DNA of 64,000 bases from Thamnaconus septentrionalis (lineage: Eukaryota; Chordata; Actinopteri; Tetraodontiformes; Monacanthidae). Both the position numbers and the translations under genes were made by a program. Below are positions 43,601 to 57,800 of this stretch, one piece after another; position 1 is the first letter of the stretch, and the number at the start of each line of letters is the position of its first letter. The stretch is taken from NCBI GenBank assembly GCA_009823395.1, contig CM020513.1, positions 21,041,001-21,105,000 on the forward strand, given 5' to 3'. Under the pieces are notes generated by a model that saw only the letters and a program-made list of their open reading frames with translations, was not told where the DNA came from and made no database searches.

Positions 43601-46600
43601 TTAAATACGTGAATAATAATGCCACAGATACCAAGTAGTTCCACAGATTTGACCATACGGAGTTGTGTTTCATTCCAAGAATAACCTCTCTTTGAAATAA
43701 GATCAGCTGTGTAAGTTAGGCACATATGTGACATGTGTGACCCACTCCTTATATAGAGAGCAAAAACGTGCTGAGCCATGGTATCAGTGCAAGTAGCCTC
43801 CCTTTCTGGGAAGGTATCAGTGACCGTGAGACATGATCCAACAGGAGGTACAACAGGAACTTTAAAAAGCTTTTTCCATGCAGAGCTTCATTACAGTTAC
43901 TATACCGCTGGCACGAAAAGACAAGGTTTCAGGTTCATGTACACCTTGTTACTTCAGCTGTTAACAAGCAAAATCAATGTGAATGAGGAATTTGAGCGAT
44001 GTTAAACTTGTCTTAATGCAAAGTGTTGGAAACGCATGCCATGTGCGAGTTTGAGTCTGGCTTCAACCTTTTTGTGTTATTCTGCAGTTAATCAGGAAGA
44101 CGGCAATAGCTGAAAAAGAATAGCCGAATGTTCCTATTGCAATTAAACAAACAAAAACGGTTAAGTAAGTGCTCAGAGGTTATACAAGAATAAACTTCAA
44201 TTTATAAATGAATACATCTCTAATACTCCTAGTTTTGCTGTTTTAGAGTTAAAGGCATCACGCTGTCTTTTTAGTCTAGTTCCTTTTCTTTTGCTCAACA
44301 GTAAAGTTGTAGCAGGCAATTCTCGATATGAGGGAGTGATACAATACATTTTCTGCATCTACTGGTTTTTTGACGTGCGCAGTGCAGTTATCACTCAACG
44401 ACGTACTCTCATTACTGACCATGCTCCCCTCAATCTGTCACAGATTCAATCTAAAAACTCGTTGGACAACTAAGTCAGACCAGAAGACACTCTTTGAGTC
44501 GCTGCAGCTGTTTGTGTGTGGTCTGGCAACCCTGGACTGCACTCCGGCCTTGGTCCAGATTGCCAGATCTTCTAGTGGAGCAGAGATCCAGTATTGGGTT
44601 AAAAAACGACAAGAACTGATTCTCCAACTGCTAAAAAGACTTTGTAACAAAAACACCTTAACTGGACCAAAGGTAAAAAAAATATATATATAAACTCATG
44701 GAAATCCTTGTAATTTAAGTAATTCTATAAGACACAATACTTAGTTGAAAACCTATAATTTGATGTGTTTTTATTACAAAATGTATTTATTACTTGCGTT
44801 GTTCCTCAGATGTTGGAGCTGTGTCACTGTATCCAAGAGTGCCAGAACCATGAACTGGCACGGCACTTTGTAACTACAAGACCCACCCTGGAGCTACGAA
44901 ACATACGGCTACTTCCAAATGATATCGACGCTCTGGCCTTTGTGTGCAACTCCGTCGGTGATAATGGTGTGGGGCTGGACTTTGGAGCGTGTTCAATGGA
45001 GCTGGAGTGTTTAGATGTCCTGCAGAGGTGTCAAAACATTCAGCACCTATGGTAGGTTCAAGCAAATGGTTTGACAAGTGAATGCATGAAGTGCGTGACT
45101 CGCAAAGCGTCAGTGCCAAAAATCGTATGCCCGATATGTCTGCTATGTAAGGCAGGCGACAGTTTGAATGGCCACAAGAAGCTGGTGTTAAAAATTAGAA
45201 TAGTGAGGTGTCTAGTGTTGATCTGTCAAGAATCTAAAGACCTAGACTCTAAGTGAAGAACAAATGTGGGAGGAGCGTTGGCTTTGCCACTCCTCAACAG
45301 ACTGGCCAGCTGTCTCAAATGTTGCTAAACTAACAAAAGCTCCTTGTTTCTTATTGGGCCCCGCTGGCTGGAGCAGTTGCGTTCACTTGCAGAAGGTTTA
45401 TTTTTTTCAGGCTCAAAGGGAAAATAGACATGGTAACAGTGCCTGTGGCTTTTCCATTCTGTCCACTGAGCAGCTCATCTCTCTGCCTTGTGGATCTCAA
45501 AACCACGAGCGCTGATAATGAAAGGGACTCGAGCCACTCATAGGAATGTAGCGAACATGACAAAATGTTCAACTTTCTCTTTAAAAACCATGGCGGACTC
45601 AAGACTTGTTTCAAGCGCAATGATTTCACAACTTCCAATTATCGGCTGAAGAAAGGTTATTTAGTATAATGCATATGTTGACTTAAATTTTGCTATGGAT
45701 TTGTATTCATTTGTTTGAGATTTGATGTGAAAACAGGGTGAGCACCATGTTTTTGCTGTCTGTGAAATTTAAAACGTGGTTGGTTTCATGCCTTTGCTGC
45801 AATTACTTTTTGTTAATTAAAATAAAGGAATAACTTTTTGAGCACATTAGGGAAGACAAGTACTTTCTGGAAGAAGCTAAAAACTAGCTGTGTATTTAAA
45901 TTTGCTATGCTCACACAAAAATGTTCAGGATTTCTCACATTTTTGTTTTTGTCTTGTCTTCGGATGCTACGCGTTTCAGCTTCCAAAGCCGCAAGTATGG
46001 CGACAGATTTGCTGAGAAGCTGTCCACCATTTTGCCAGAGTTCAAGATGTTGAAAAAACTAGAGTAAGAAAGCCTCTGTGTTGTGTACATTCTTTTTCTC
46101 CATTCCCCTTCCCTCCCCTACTCCAACTCTAATGGTTTGTCGGCCCTATAAAAGCAATTGTCATTATCAAAATTTGCCACTCATTCGATATTTTTCCTTA
46201 TCGCAAGGTTTTGTGCCACCAGCCTGACTGGTGTTGGAGCAGCAACTCTGGCCTCTGCGATACAAAAATGCCCACACATCAGAGAAATCAAGTATGCTTG
46301 CTTCTTTGCCGTCACCTCGGCAAACGTATTAAAGTTCAGAAAGAGTGAATATTTTGAGTAAATCTGACTTTGGAAATGTTTCTGTTTCTACATCGTGACA
46401 GTTTAAGTAACAACAATCTGAAGGATGCCGTTATCAAACACATCGCTGACGTTTTTTTCACCAGTTGCTCAACATTGGATCTTGTCATGTGAGTACATAC
46501 TGATAATCAAATGTCCTTTCAAAAGAAGCTTCTTTTGTCTATTCCAACTTGTGTGTACAGTGTGTGTCCCTGTGACGACTGAAAATGTTTCTACAAAGTG

Positions 46601-49600
46601 TGTTTTTTCGGAGCGATCTCCACTTTTCTCACTAAACTTGAGGGGTTTTGTTCACGCGTGCTCATCTTGTGCGTATTCACAGGTTGGGTCAGAACAACAG
46701 CTCTCTGAGAGCAGTGGAATATCTCATTCAGAAGTTATCTACATGTTCAAACATCCAGGACATTCATGTAGAGTGCGTATGAGCTCACTCATCAACCATC
46801 ACATATCAACAATGTGGCACAGACACTAAACAGTTCTACACCAGACTGTTCTAAACATGTGCATGAAGTATTGCATATATAATCTTATGATATAAAACCT
46901 TTTTTTTTTTTTGTCCTTTTTAGTGGGGTTAAAACTTTGAAAGTGACTCTCTCACAAAGCTCCGACGCAAACAAGTGAGTTTCATGTTTCATATCTGCTA
47001 GAACAGTGAAACGCATGAATTATGAACATCAGTAAATTAATTTTTATTTTTTTGCCCCCTGCAGCCAGAAGCCTTCAATTAGGTAAGACAGGCAATTTCA
47101 ACACAATTAATATTGATGATTTTATTCCCAACTTGGAAGTATTAACAGGGTTCAAGTATGAATACCAGCCTATCTGCAGAACCACGTTTGATGCCCTTTG
47201 TTAATTTAATGCTTTTTCCAAATTTTGTGTTTATTCATTTTCGATATACTTTCATGTTTTCTTTTCTCCCACAGCTTGCTGAACCAGAATTGGAGCAAGT
47301 CTGAGTTGAAAAGAATCGCTGCATCAGTAGAAAACTGCCCACCATTGTCCGTCCTGGAGTGAGTAGCCGTAAATACGTTTTTCCAACTGTCTGCCATGTT
47401 TAAAGTCGCTCAAACTCCCATTCTCCCACACTGTATCCTCGGAGAACCAGAGTTACACTGTAACCCGATGTTCACCATTAATGTGTGCGCATTTGTACAT
47501 TCCTGTCTCGCTTATGCATGTGAATGCGTGTGCACCCTAGTTTGTCGGGATGCCAGTGGCACGTGGAAACTCTGAGGACGCTGGCTCAGTCCGTGCCGAG
47601 GTTCAACGTCACCGAAAAGATCACGTAATAATTATTTCGTTGCATTTTCCTCCACCGCACACGACTGGCAGAGATGACTGCTCCGCTGGTTTTACACTAG
47701 AAAGATGAGAATAGCCATTTGCCTGTCTGCAACAGCTGATGCGGTGCACACAGACTGTTGACGTGCAGTGTCTCTTCTCAGGCTGAATGACAGTGACCTC
47801 TCAGTGGGCGATCTGGTGATTCTGACGCAGCTGCTGTCTGACTGTGCCGCCTTGAAGGGGCTTCTTATCAGGTGTGAACTTACCCACGACGTGCACAGCC
47901 GCTCAGAGGGAACAAAACAATATTTAACCATCTGCCTCACAAGAGACTGTAGTGTAAATAAATGAATGAATGAAGGAATAAATAAATAAAAACAAAAGGT
48001 CCTTGGCATTCAGCCAAAGGCTCCTGCAGCTTTTCTAGAGGAGTACTTATGGGTTCAGCCCTTCACAATAACCATGTTGTAAAAGAACGAAGAAAAACAC
48101 TTGAACAATCTTGACCGAGGTAGAGGGTTATTTTCATTCTTAGGTGGTGGTGCTAGCACTGCTCTCTGTCACTGTGGTTTTCATTGTCATAGGCTGGAGC
48201 CCAGTCCTGCCCAGGTGACCCTGCAGTTCTCTGAAGGAAAGGAAACGGAAGCGGCTGAAAATTCAAAAGTCCTCAGGTGCGTATCGTTAAGCCCGAACCT
48301 CCAGGTGCAGTGGCAATACACGTGGAGTTCTGGAAGCAAACTGTACTGACTTTGACTTTGTTTTAATGACTCTATCTTAATGTCAAGTATGACGCGTGTG
48401 GATCTGTTTCCCTCAGTCTCGCTTGCTGTGGTCTGTTTCCTGCTGATTTGGAGAAAGTTTTGAAGAGTTTGGGAACCTCATCTGGTATCTCCTTGCTAGA
48501 GTAAGTTCCACTGCTAACTGACTTCTTATGATTCGAGCTAAACGTTTTTCTCAATAGAAAATAAACCCACACAATTTTCCACGTTGCCAGACTAGCGAAG
48601 ATGATGGCATTGTGTTACGTTGCACGGTCTCGGGCAAAGAGTTGGCAAAATTCAGATTAAATGCTGTGATATTTGTATCCACTGAAGTAGCTGCAGCTTT
48701 GTCATACTCATAATCATTTATTCCAACTCCATGTCCATGTCCAAATCGATCTCTCTGGTCTTTCCGTTCTTCCTTTTACATTTCTTCGTTTTTTTTCGTA
48801 TTTATATTTCTGAATTTATATCTATGTTTCTAAATTTCAGTGTGTCTGGCAACCACTTAAACAGCAAAGGTCTGAAGAAACTGTTGGATTTCCTTCGTCA
48901 CTTGCGGGGCATCAGGAAAATTGAGTAAGACTTTTGTGCAAAAGTGGTGCGACTATTGCCACACATGAACGATTGTGCATTTTAGTGCACAGAGCGTTTC
49001 CTGAAATCGAAAAGGAAAGTTAAAAGTGTTGTGCGTTTGGTGAAATGTACTTAGGCCAACAGGCACTCCATTTTGCATTCTTACCTAACTGGTTTCATGT
49101 GAGACAAGATGAGTAACACGGTTTGTGTGGTTTTGCAGGGCCAGCAACAACAGTATCTGTCTGGAAGATGTGGTGCTTTTGGCTGGTGCTTTACGTAACT
49201 ACGTCAACTTATCTCAAGTTCAAATCAGGTGATCTGTATACATTTAAGATATGCAGTATTTTTTTTCTAGCAGTTTAGGAATTCAATTCTACCTGTTTGT
49301 CAAAGTATTGCTTTATTAATGTTTGAATATATAAACATTACAGTTCAGATGAAGTATTGATTGGGTATGCGGTGGTTTCCTTAAAAATGAAACCGACAAT
49401 CTCTATGTATTATCTTGCCACATTTGTTGGATCAGTATCTGTATTCTCTTGCAGTTTGTTACAGTTTGTACTTTTGGTTTCGTTAGCAACAATAGACTGC
49501 TTTGTTTTCTTTCTTTGAGGCTATATGAGTCAATCAGGTTTAGTCCGGAATATTTTTCCTGACTTACAATTTTTAAATTGGTAAAAGCTTAACAGACTGC

Positions 49601-51856
49601 CTATACATACATTAATAAACGTGTACACTCACAGTACAATAAAAGTAATTTGGTTTTCCTACACTTAGAACGGTTCAATATGTGCACACAACCTCTGCCC
49701 ACTCCAAGTCTCCAATGATTCATACCACGAAAAAAACTATTTTTTTAAAACAGGGCAAAGCATTTATCTGGAGAGACTTGAGGGTCAAGCTGGTTTCCAT
49801 GATATGTTCAGTAAATACAAGTGGTGATGAAATTGATACATTGCTAACATGTCACTGCATTGTTGCTTCTGCAGCAATGAAGGCAAAGACCAGTTGACAC
49901 TTCACTTCAGTCCTTACAAAAGGTAAGTTGTCACACCCCACACGTCGCCGTTAACGCGTTCCTTTTGTCAGTTAAGTTCAATATCTGTCCATTTTTTTCA
50001 GTTTTGGAAAAGAGCAGCTCAAGACATTCAGGTACAGTGGTCTGTCTAAGAAAAATTGTGATTTTTTTTTTTATTATTATATTTTATATACATGTGACTC
50101 ATAGATTATAAAAAAAACTGCAACTGTTCCTGTTTAGGATCAACAGGAGCGACGTTAAGCCAGCCAACATCACCGCAATATGTCAACAACTGGTGAAGTG
50201 TCGCTCCGATTTGGAGTTAGAGTAAGTATTTTTTTTTTTAATTAATTATAATAATCAACAATGTGTATGGAAATGAAATAACTTTTTTTTCAACATTCTT
50301 TTATCAAATCTCAAACTGTCACTGTGAGATGAGTGCAACTTGTGCCATGAGTTTGATTTAATTTCGCTCGGCATTATTGCTGTCATTATCAGTGAAAAGA
50401 CGGTTATGAATAGTCACACAGGCTTTGTTTGCTCTGTTTCAGTTTCTCTCACTGCTCACTGCCGGATGAGGCTGTTGAGAGGCTCTGCGCGTTCTTGTCC
50501 AAGATGACATTTCTGCGGAAACTCAAGTACGAGTGAAAGTCACAAACAAGCTCATTCTGCTCAGAATCATTACTGTAGTTGCACATGGTTTTTTTTTTTT
50601 TTTTTAATGAAATTTTATAGTCGTTTAGGTAGAATCCTTACTGATCTTTTATTTTATATCCATGGCCTCTATCACAATGAAAATATGTGTGGCAACAACG
50701 AACATGTTGAGAATGTTCCAAAAAACGACCTACTGTTTTCTACTGTCATTTTCTCTATGTTGCCCCCGGTGGCTGGTTGCAGTATAAACCAAAAGGTTTG
50801 CCCACCGTGTTAACTCACTTGTGGAGGTGTCAAATGAGCCAACCAGGAGATTGCAACTCATTCTCACTCACATATATTTTGCTGCTGAGTTTTGGTTGAA
50901 GATTAGTCGGTTAACATGTGGCTGATCTTCTCTCCTCTCGCCCAGTGTCAACCACAGCATCACGTCCACTGGTGCAGCGTTGATGTTGGTCAACTGTTTG
51001 ACTGTCAGCGAGCGAGTCACATCCATGGACCTCAGGTAATTTGGGCCTCAGTAGCCCGAGAATCTGAGACGGTAACCGCATTAACGCCACATGTTCTACT
51101 TCAAACCTTTATTTAGGCCTTGCGCTGAATCGTACATCCATTTCGATGAAGACCGGACAACACATTCCAGCTGCAGGTTTGTCTTAAGGAGTTCCTCATA
51201 CTCTTGATTTCGCAGTTTCCTCTGAGTTACTTTAGTTTTACACTTGCCCACCACAACCCTTTGACTTCCTGTGCAGTGTGTCATTACAGTCGGCTCTTTC
51301 AGCGGTCTTTGCATTGCGGCTTCAAAGAGAAGTGGTCTCATGTAGAGAATAAAAAGCTGCCGATACAGTTTCATTTTTAACATACATCTATTTTAATTAC
51401 TTAAAGCGACAACGCACAGTTTAAACATAAATGTTTCCAATTGATGTGACATGCACTTTTACTGGCCAAGTACCAACACGGCAACAGAGTGCATTACACT
51501 ACTGTACAAAGTACCATGTCACAGATTCAGTGACTTAAGATTCAGTGATCAGATTTCAGTGTTCAGGTAGTTGATTAACCCATTAGCCATGCTGTGCTCT
51601 GGTCATAGAAACTGTGCACGTACATATAAAACATCATTGAAAAGCATAAAAGTACATAAAGGTTGTCTGTAGTGTACAAGGTAGTTAAAGTAAAGTAAAC
51701 ACTGACATTTGTTCTGTAACTCTTGCAGCACGTACAGTGTGTTTATTTCTCCTTCTATCCGGCCAGAATGACCCACTTCACCGTGAACAGTGAACACGTG
51801 AATAGACTGACTGACATCCTGCTGCAGACATCCCACCTGTATGATCTGGAGTATGT

Positions 51857-51896
<40 letters not shown>

Positions 51897-54800
51897 CACA
51901 AAACGCCACCCATGTGTTAAAAAAATAAAAAAGTCAGCACATTTACCCCTTTTTGCTTTGCTCCCAGTTTGTCCAGTAACCAGCTGGGGGATGAAGGAGT
52001 GAGGAGTTTTCTGGCTGCTCTACCAAAACTCAACATCCTCAGATGTGTCAAGTAATTTCAGTTTACTCGTCATTTCCCCATTTCTGCAACACCTCTGTTC
52101 CGCGGTGCAGAAAACATGCACAAAAGTTGAAAACAAACAATTTTTCTTCTTCTTCTTCTTCTTCTTCTTCTTCTTCTTCTTCTTCTTCTTCTTCTTCTTC
52201 TTCTTCTTCTTCTTCTTCTGTGTTTCCTATCACAGTTTAAGCAATAATGGCCTGACACTGCAGGGACTGTTTGACGTGATAAGGATGCTGTGCACCTGTG
52301 AAAATGTCTGCGCCGTGGACATCAGGTGACTAGAGACCATTTTCCCACCATGAACTGTAAAACAAGCTTTTTCAATGGAACTGTTTGAATAACACTTGTC
52401 TCATCTGCGAACTTGACATTCTGGCAGTTTGACAGAAGAGAGGAGATGTCTCATCTGGTTTTCTCAACACAAAGACAGTGAGAAGTCTTTAAGGTAGGAA
52501 TTTATTACCCTCAATAAACCTCATTTTTCTTTCCAGGAATACAGTCTGTACTTTACTAGACTCTGATCATATCTGATGTTGATGTTATGATGGTGGTAAC
52601 CTAGAAATGATGAATTACTGTCTGGGCAGTTGATTCAAGACTTCTTCAATCACACACACACAAAAAAAATCCTCCTTGCTGCCTCTTCCTTCTCAGAATC
52701 GCAGAAAGTAGTTTGGAACGTGACCACCTGGTGAGCCTGGCAGAGATTGTGTTCGCTTGTTCCCGTCTTACCAAAGTAGAGTAAGTAGTTCCTTCATTGA
52801 TCAAAACAAGCATGAAATCTCAAAACCATCCAGGTGTTGAACTAAACGATGGGGATGCGGCTCATTAAAATTGCCATTCAATTGGTCACAAATTCCTGCA
52901 TACAAATGCAATATAATATACAACCGTTGACACAATGTAACATTGTTTGCACTAAATCACATCGTATATGTTGCTATTTGAACTACATGAGGTTGAATAC
53001 TGAAACGTTTTTCCTTATGTGAGAAATATAAATCCGTCTTTAGCCGTCACATTTAGTATTGGATTTATTTTCTACCTATTTTGTCATTAAATATTTTCTA
53101 GTTACATACAAGGGTGCTTGCGGCCCTATTGCAGGTTCATGCTAATTAGAAACACAAGACGAGACTCGATGTCAATCCAAAGTCCTTTATATACAAAACA
53201 CAAGCCGGACTTTGTTTTGAAATATGTTTGCGTGCGACATGACCGCCATTATCTAAACGCCATGTCGGTATGTTTTCTAGACATTCCAACAGTGCGTACC
53301 AAATGTTTGTCTCATCCACGTTATTAAAAATAAGCTCTGCGCTCCCATTGCTTCACAGGTTCCTGAACAATTTGCTGCTGGCAGACTGGATTGAAGACTT
53401 TGTCCAGCTGCTGAACAGCATGGAGAGGCGTTCTGCGTGAGGTGAGAGGGATCAGAGCTGAAGGGTATTTTGGAACCACGGGACCTATTTGCAGGTCCTT
53501 GAACTATTTTAAAGGCAAGACCTTTCATGGTCTATTCACGCAACGGGAGCAGTTTTAGTTCCGCCAACCCTCTGCAGATAACTAGGGCCATGGTGTGCAA
53601 CTGTGTCAGTTACATGTGTATATGCCACATGAATGGTGAACACCTTGCAATTGAATTTTAGAGTTGGTTCAAGGTTATTTAATGTACAACTGGATTAAAA
53701 AACAAAAGCAAAAATCAAAGTGTTGAAATGCAGTCACAGAGGGACCTCTTGCTGATTGGTTCAGCTTTACCTTCCGCACCCTTATCAACATCTGCACATT
53801 TTTACTTCACATTATTGCATAGTCTTGTGAATAGCCGTGTGGTTCCTCCGTGTTCCTCCTGTTGGAGCAAATGCAGATTGAAATGTGAAATCCGTGCTGT
53901 TTCTGCTGTTCTTCCTGTTGGCACAGTCGTCTGCGCTGTTGTAGCCTGTGCTCAGTTTCTTTATCAGATGTAGATGTGCACCAAAAAAAAAAAAAAAAAA
54001 AAAATAGTTATTGACGGACAGAGCCACTGACCCATCCACCCCCTCTAACCAACCTTTTGTTTCCCGTTTTAGCTTTGACGAGAATTGGATCCAATCGCAG
54101 GAGGCCATAAATGTGGTGTGCCGCTGTCTGAACATTAACAGGAGAATACACACCGTCAGGTAGCTTCCGAGTGTGAGCACAGTGGAAATGCACCTTCACA
54201 CACACACACACACCGTGCGAATTCAAGCTAGAGCGTGTTCACTTTGCAGGGTTCAGTGCACCACACTGCAGCTGTGCTTCACGAAAGCCTCCGGAGTGGC
54301 TTCAGTCAGGTCAGTCATGAATTTAAATTGAACAGCATTTCCCTTCCAAAGGTGTTTGCATATCGTCGCTCGTTGCTTTTTCACCAACTTCTTCTTTAAC
54401 TTCCTTCACGATACGATAGAAACAGGAACTTTGGTGTCGATACGACACAATTTGTCTCACTCTCTATTCTAATTTTAGCTGAGCAGTAAATGAGGCCACC
54501 TGGCTGAAATGGCTTGTTTAAAACTTCAGAGGTTTACACCATTATATCAGAGCAATAATTCCTGCATGTCGGACAAAACGGTGTTTTGATCTACTGTAAG
54601 ATGCATTCTCATATCCAGTCAATGAAAAAAAGAGGTGCGTTAAAATAAAGTTATTCAACAAAATTCAGAGTGTTGCTGAACGCCGTTCTGTTCTGTTTTC
54701 AGCGCTGACTCATCCGATCGGCCTCCGTCACTGCTGACAGAGAACATTGGGTACTTTTTCCTTCCTTCAATGCGTCTTCCAGTCGCATGATCTTGAGTGA

Positions 54801-57800
54801 ACTCTTCCGGTGAAATGCGAACACCATGGCAGCTCGTTTTGTCTAAATGAAGTCTACTGAGAAAGGCCATTTGGCTTAGAAATACATACAATGATGTTTT
54901 GTTGATTGTCAACACAATCGTCTAATCCTCCCCCCTCAGCCTGTTGGACTGTGCAGTCGAGGGTCATCAGCTTGCAGCCATGACGAGCATCATCCAGGAG
55001 TGTCCTGCCCTGACAGAGTTTCAGTGGGTTCCTCTCTTTTGCAAATAGATCAAAAAAGAGACAAAACAAACAACATGCTGGTTTCCTATTTTATTAGGTT
55101 TCTGACACACAGCAGCTTGGGTCAGACGGGAGCGGAATTTCTCTGCTCGGTTGTTCTCGCCCTGCCCAAGCTCACTTCCCTCAGGTGAGATTTCCTTTCT
55201 TTTTACTCGTTTGGCGACACTTTCACCGTCTTTTTTTTTATTCCGGCTTGAAAGTGCGAGAATGATATTCATCCACCTGGATCTCTGTTTTTTTTTTCTT
55301 CGTTGCAGTATTGCTTCCAAAGTGACTTGGCTGGATGAGAGGCTGGCGGAGGCCTTTTCCCGGGCCACAACCATTCAGTGCTTAAAGTGAGTGCACACAG
55401 GTTTTTGTCTTATTCACAATAAGCAGGAGGCCTAAGGAGGATTTTTTTTCTTTTTACATGTACGCCAAAGTATCTTGCAGTTTTTCCTGTCAAACAAAAC
55501 AATTTTTCGGAGATGTCATGTTTGTTTTAGCTCAGAAATCTCACCCTCAAGTAGATGCAAATCTTTCTGGACAGTGATTCCTTGTTTCCTTGTGTTTTTG
55601 TTTTTTTTGTGGCTGTTTTCAGTCATTAAATACCTTTGATTGGTGGTCCTGGATGGTTACTGACCAAAATATTTCAACAGTTTCGAGAGTCAGTCAGTCA
55701 GTTTTTTTTTTTTTTTTCACCCTTAGTCTGTCCGGTCATGTGATCACTGAGACGACAGCTCCATTAATGTCGAGGATGTTTCTCCGGCTGCGATCACTCA
55801 CGTAAGAATCTATCATGAAGCCTTCCTGCGGAGCGATCCGCGATCCTCACGTGTCAGAAATGTTCTGTAGTGAACGCAGCCCTCTTGTCCTCTCCAGGCT
55901 GTCTCACTGCGTCCGCCCTGGCACCACGCTGCTGCTCGTCAAAGCTCTGGAGCAGTGTGTCAGTTTGGAAGGCCTCTGGTAAGAGACGTGCGGCGCGTGC
56001 GAGTTTTGAGCGGCCGCGCGTACTTCGCCCAGCGTAACGTCCCAGTGTGTGTGTCTGTGTCTGTGTGTGTGTGTGTGTCTGTGTCTGTGTCTGTGCCTAG
56101 CCTGGACACGTTGCTGCTGGATGAGGAGAGCATGGCGTGTCTGGCACAGTCGTTGAGGAATCTCAAGTCGATACGGCGGCTCAAGTAAGGAACGCAGACT
56201 TCAATGTTGTTGTCAAAGGCACATTTTGAATAAAAATGTGCTGGAACAGGAGCACAACATAATTCATTCTTATGTTAGCAATAGTGGTTTGTTTCGAAGT
56301 TTACAAGCGACATTTTTATCAGAGTTTCAGGTAATAATTTTATTGATGGATTTAGTAGGGAGTAACTGGCACAAAAAGTGCACATTTTTAGTTGGATGAT
56401 TCAGAAACTGTAACAAAGTTCATGTTAATATTTATTTAATTCACAAAATATTTTCGTTGACTTTGTAAGGCCGCCCTCCACGATAGGTGCCCCATAGTAC
56501 GATGACATTTTAGTCACACGTCCAGTGGCTTACTACTCTCTTTTGTCCAGTGTCCAAAATTAGTGTTTGTTAAACTTGAAGCAACATATAATGTTTTATC
56601 CTGACACCTGTAAACTGTGTGATCCCTTACTGGAGTTACGCCTCGAATAGCTACATTTCTGCAGGTGTTGGATGAGGAAATATTAGACACACAGTTCAAC
56701 AAAATACCACTTGCTGAGGACTCTGTCCTTAAAATCACAGTCTGTTCTGATTTCAGTGATTGCTAGCATATATGCTTTAGCACAGGTTCTAAAAAAAAAA
56801 AAAAAACTGAGCACATATTAAATACAACAAGACTAAAAACTGCACTAAACCTGCTATAGGCCCATAAAGAAAAACGCTGCTTCAAAATGCTAATTTGTAA
56901 AATGGGTTTCGCTGTGTAATGGGAGCTTTGAAATATAGTCGCTGGCCAGAGCGGCAGGACGCTACTGTCGCAGGCTAGAGAACAAACAAACATAACCAGT
57001 CTGTTTATGACAACTAATATAGCAATATAACCTTTGGAAGGACACTTGATTGCATTAAATGTCTCTTCCTCTCTAACGTGATATCGGAGGCTCAAATGGC
57101 TCCAGGTGGACATTAGCGCCAAGCGTGAATCCACGTTACTCGCTGCCAAAAAAAATAATCATTAGACACAATCTGTGTCCTGTTCCAAGTACTTCTCATG
57201 GCGGAAATGATTCCGTGACATTGAGACGTCCGTCCCTTCCACAGAGCTCTCATAGAGATGTCCGTCCACTTGCACATTGGCACTGACACTGATCCACACG
57301 CAACGGCACTCCAGCGATTAAATCTATTTATGATCGTAAACACTTGCGGTCAAGAACCCGGCCAAAAACTGCTGCTTCTCCCGCTCGCGTTACAGCCACT
57401 GTTGCTACTGCTCGTCATACCAGCCTGTCATCGAGCCCTCTTGAAGCCCGTCATAAATGCCTAGCCCGCTCCGCTCCGCTCCAGTCATAGTGCTAAGCTG
57501 TAAAGTGGTTTCCTGCTGATGGGCTGCCAAGGCAGAACGCAGACAGCAAATGTCAGTCGATCCGCGCGATATAGAGACGTGTATTTACATCGGCATAAAT
57601 AATCCTCTACTCACGTCAGGCTTTGTTGAACATCGTCATCACTTCCTGTTTCCCTCCCTTGATGAACATCCGCTGCTAGGCTGCGACCGCAAAGACAGAG
57701 GCTCCTCCCATAGGAGTGAACCCAGATGAAAGTAAATGTTCCATGGTATTGGTGGAATAGAGCTGAATATTAAATGAACGGGCGACGACTAGAATTAATT

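Larger units (their letters stand above)
45980..54750 (+). other. nlrc5: NLRC5 leucine-rich block 1: six four-part super-repeats
   Basis: Exon limits (length): 45980-46063 (84), 46208-46291 (84), 46402-46488 (87), 46683-46772 (90), 46924-46974 (51), 47065-47082 (18); 47275-47358, 47541-47624 (84 each), 47782-47871 (90), 48193-48276 (84); 48417-48500, 48841-48924 (84 each), 49139-49228 (90), 49875-49922 (48), 50002-50031 (30); 50138-50221, 50443-50526 (84 each), 50946-51035 (90), 51117-51176 (60); 51767-51850, 51968-52051 (84 each), 52236-52325 (90), 52428-52493 (66); 52697-52780 (84), 53359-53436 (78), 54073-54159 (87), 54250-54309 (60), 54703-54750 (48). Each unit is two standard 28-residue repeats, one 29-30-residue repeat ending VxIR or similar, and a shorter module with a TLxFS-like strand. 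Confidence 0.85.

Noticed and set aside
52043..52329. Poly-Ser, poly-Phe and poly-Arg open frames
   Set aside because: They are produced by the TTC microsatellite read in different frames.
53428..53440. Premature stop (GCG TGA) at the end of an nlrc5 leucine-rich exon
   Set aside because: Using the better donor four bases earlier (TCTGC|gtgagg) removes the stop and gives the required phase 2.
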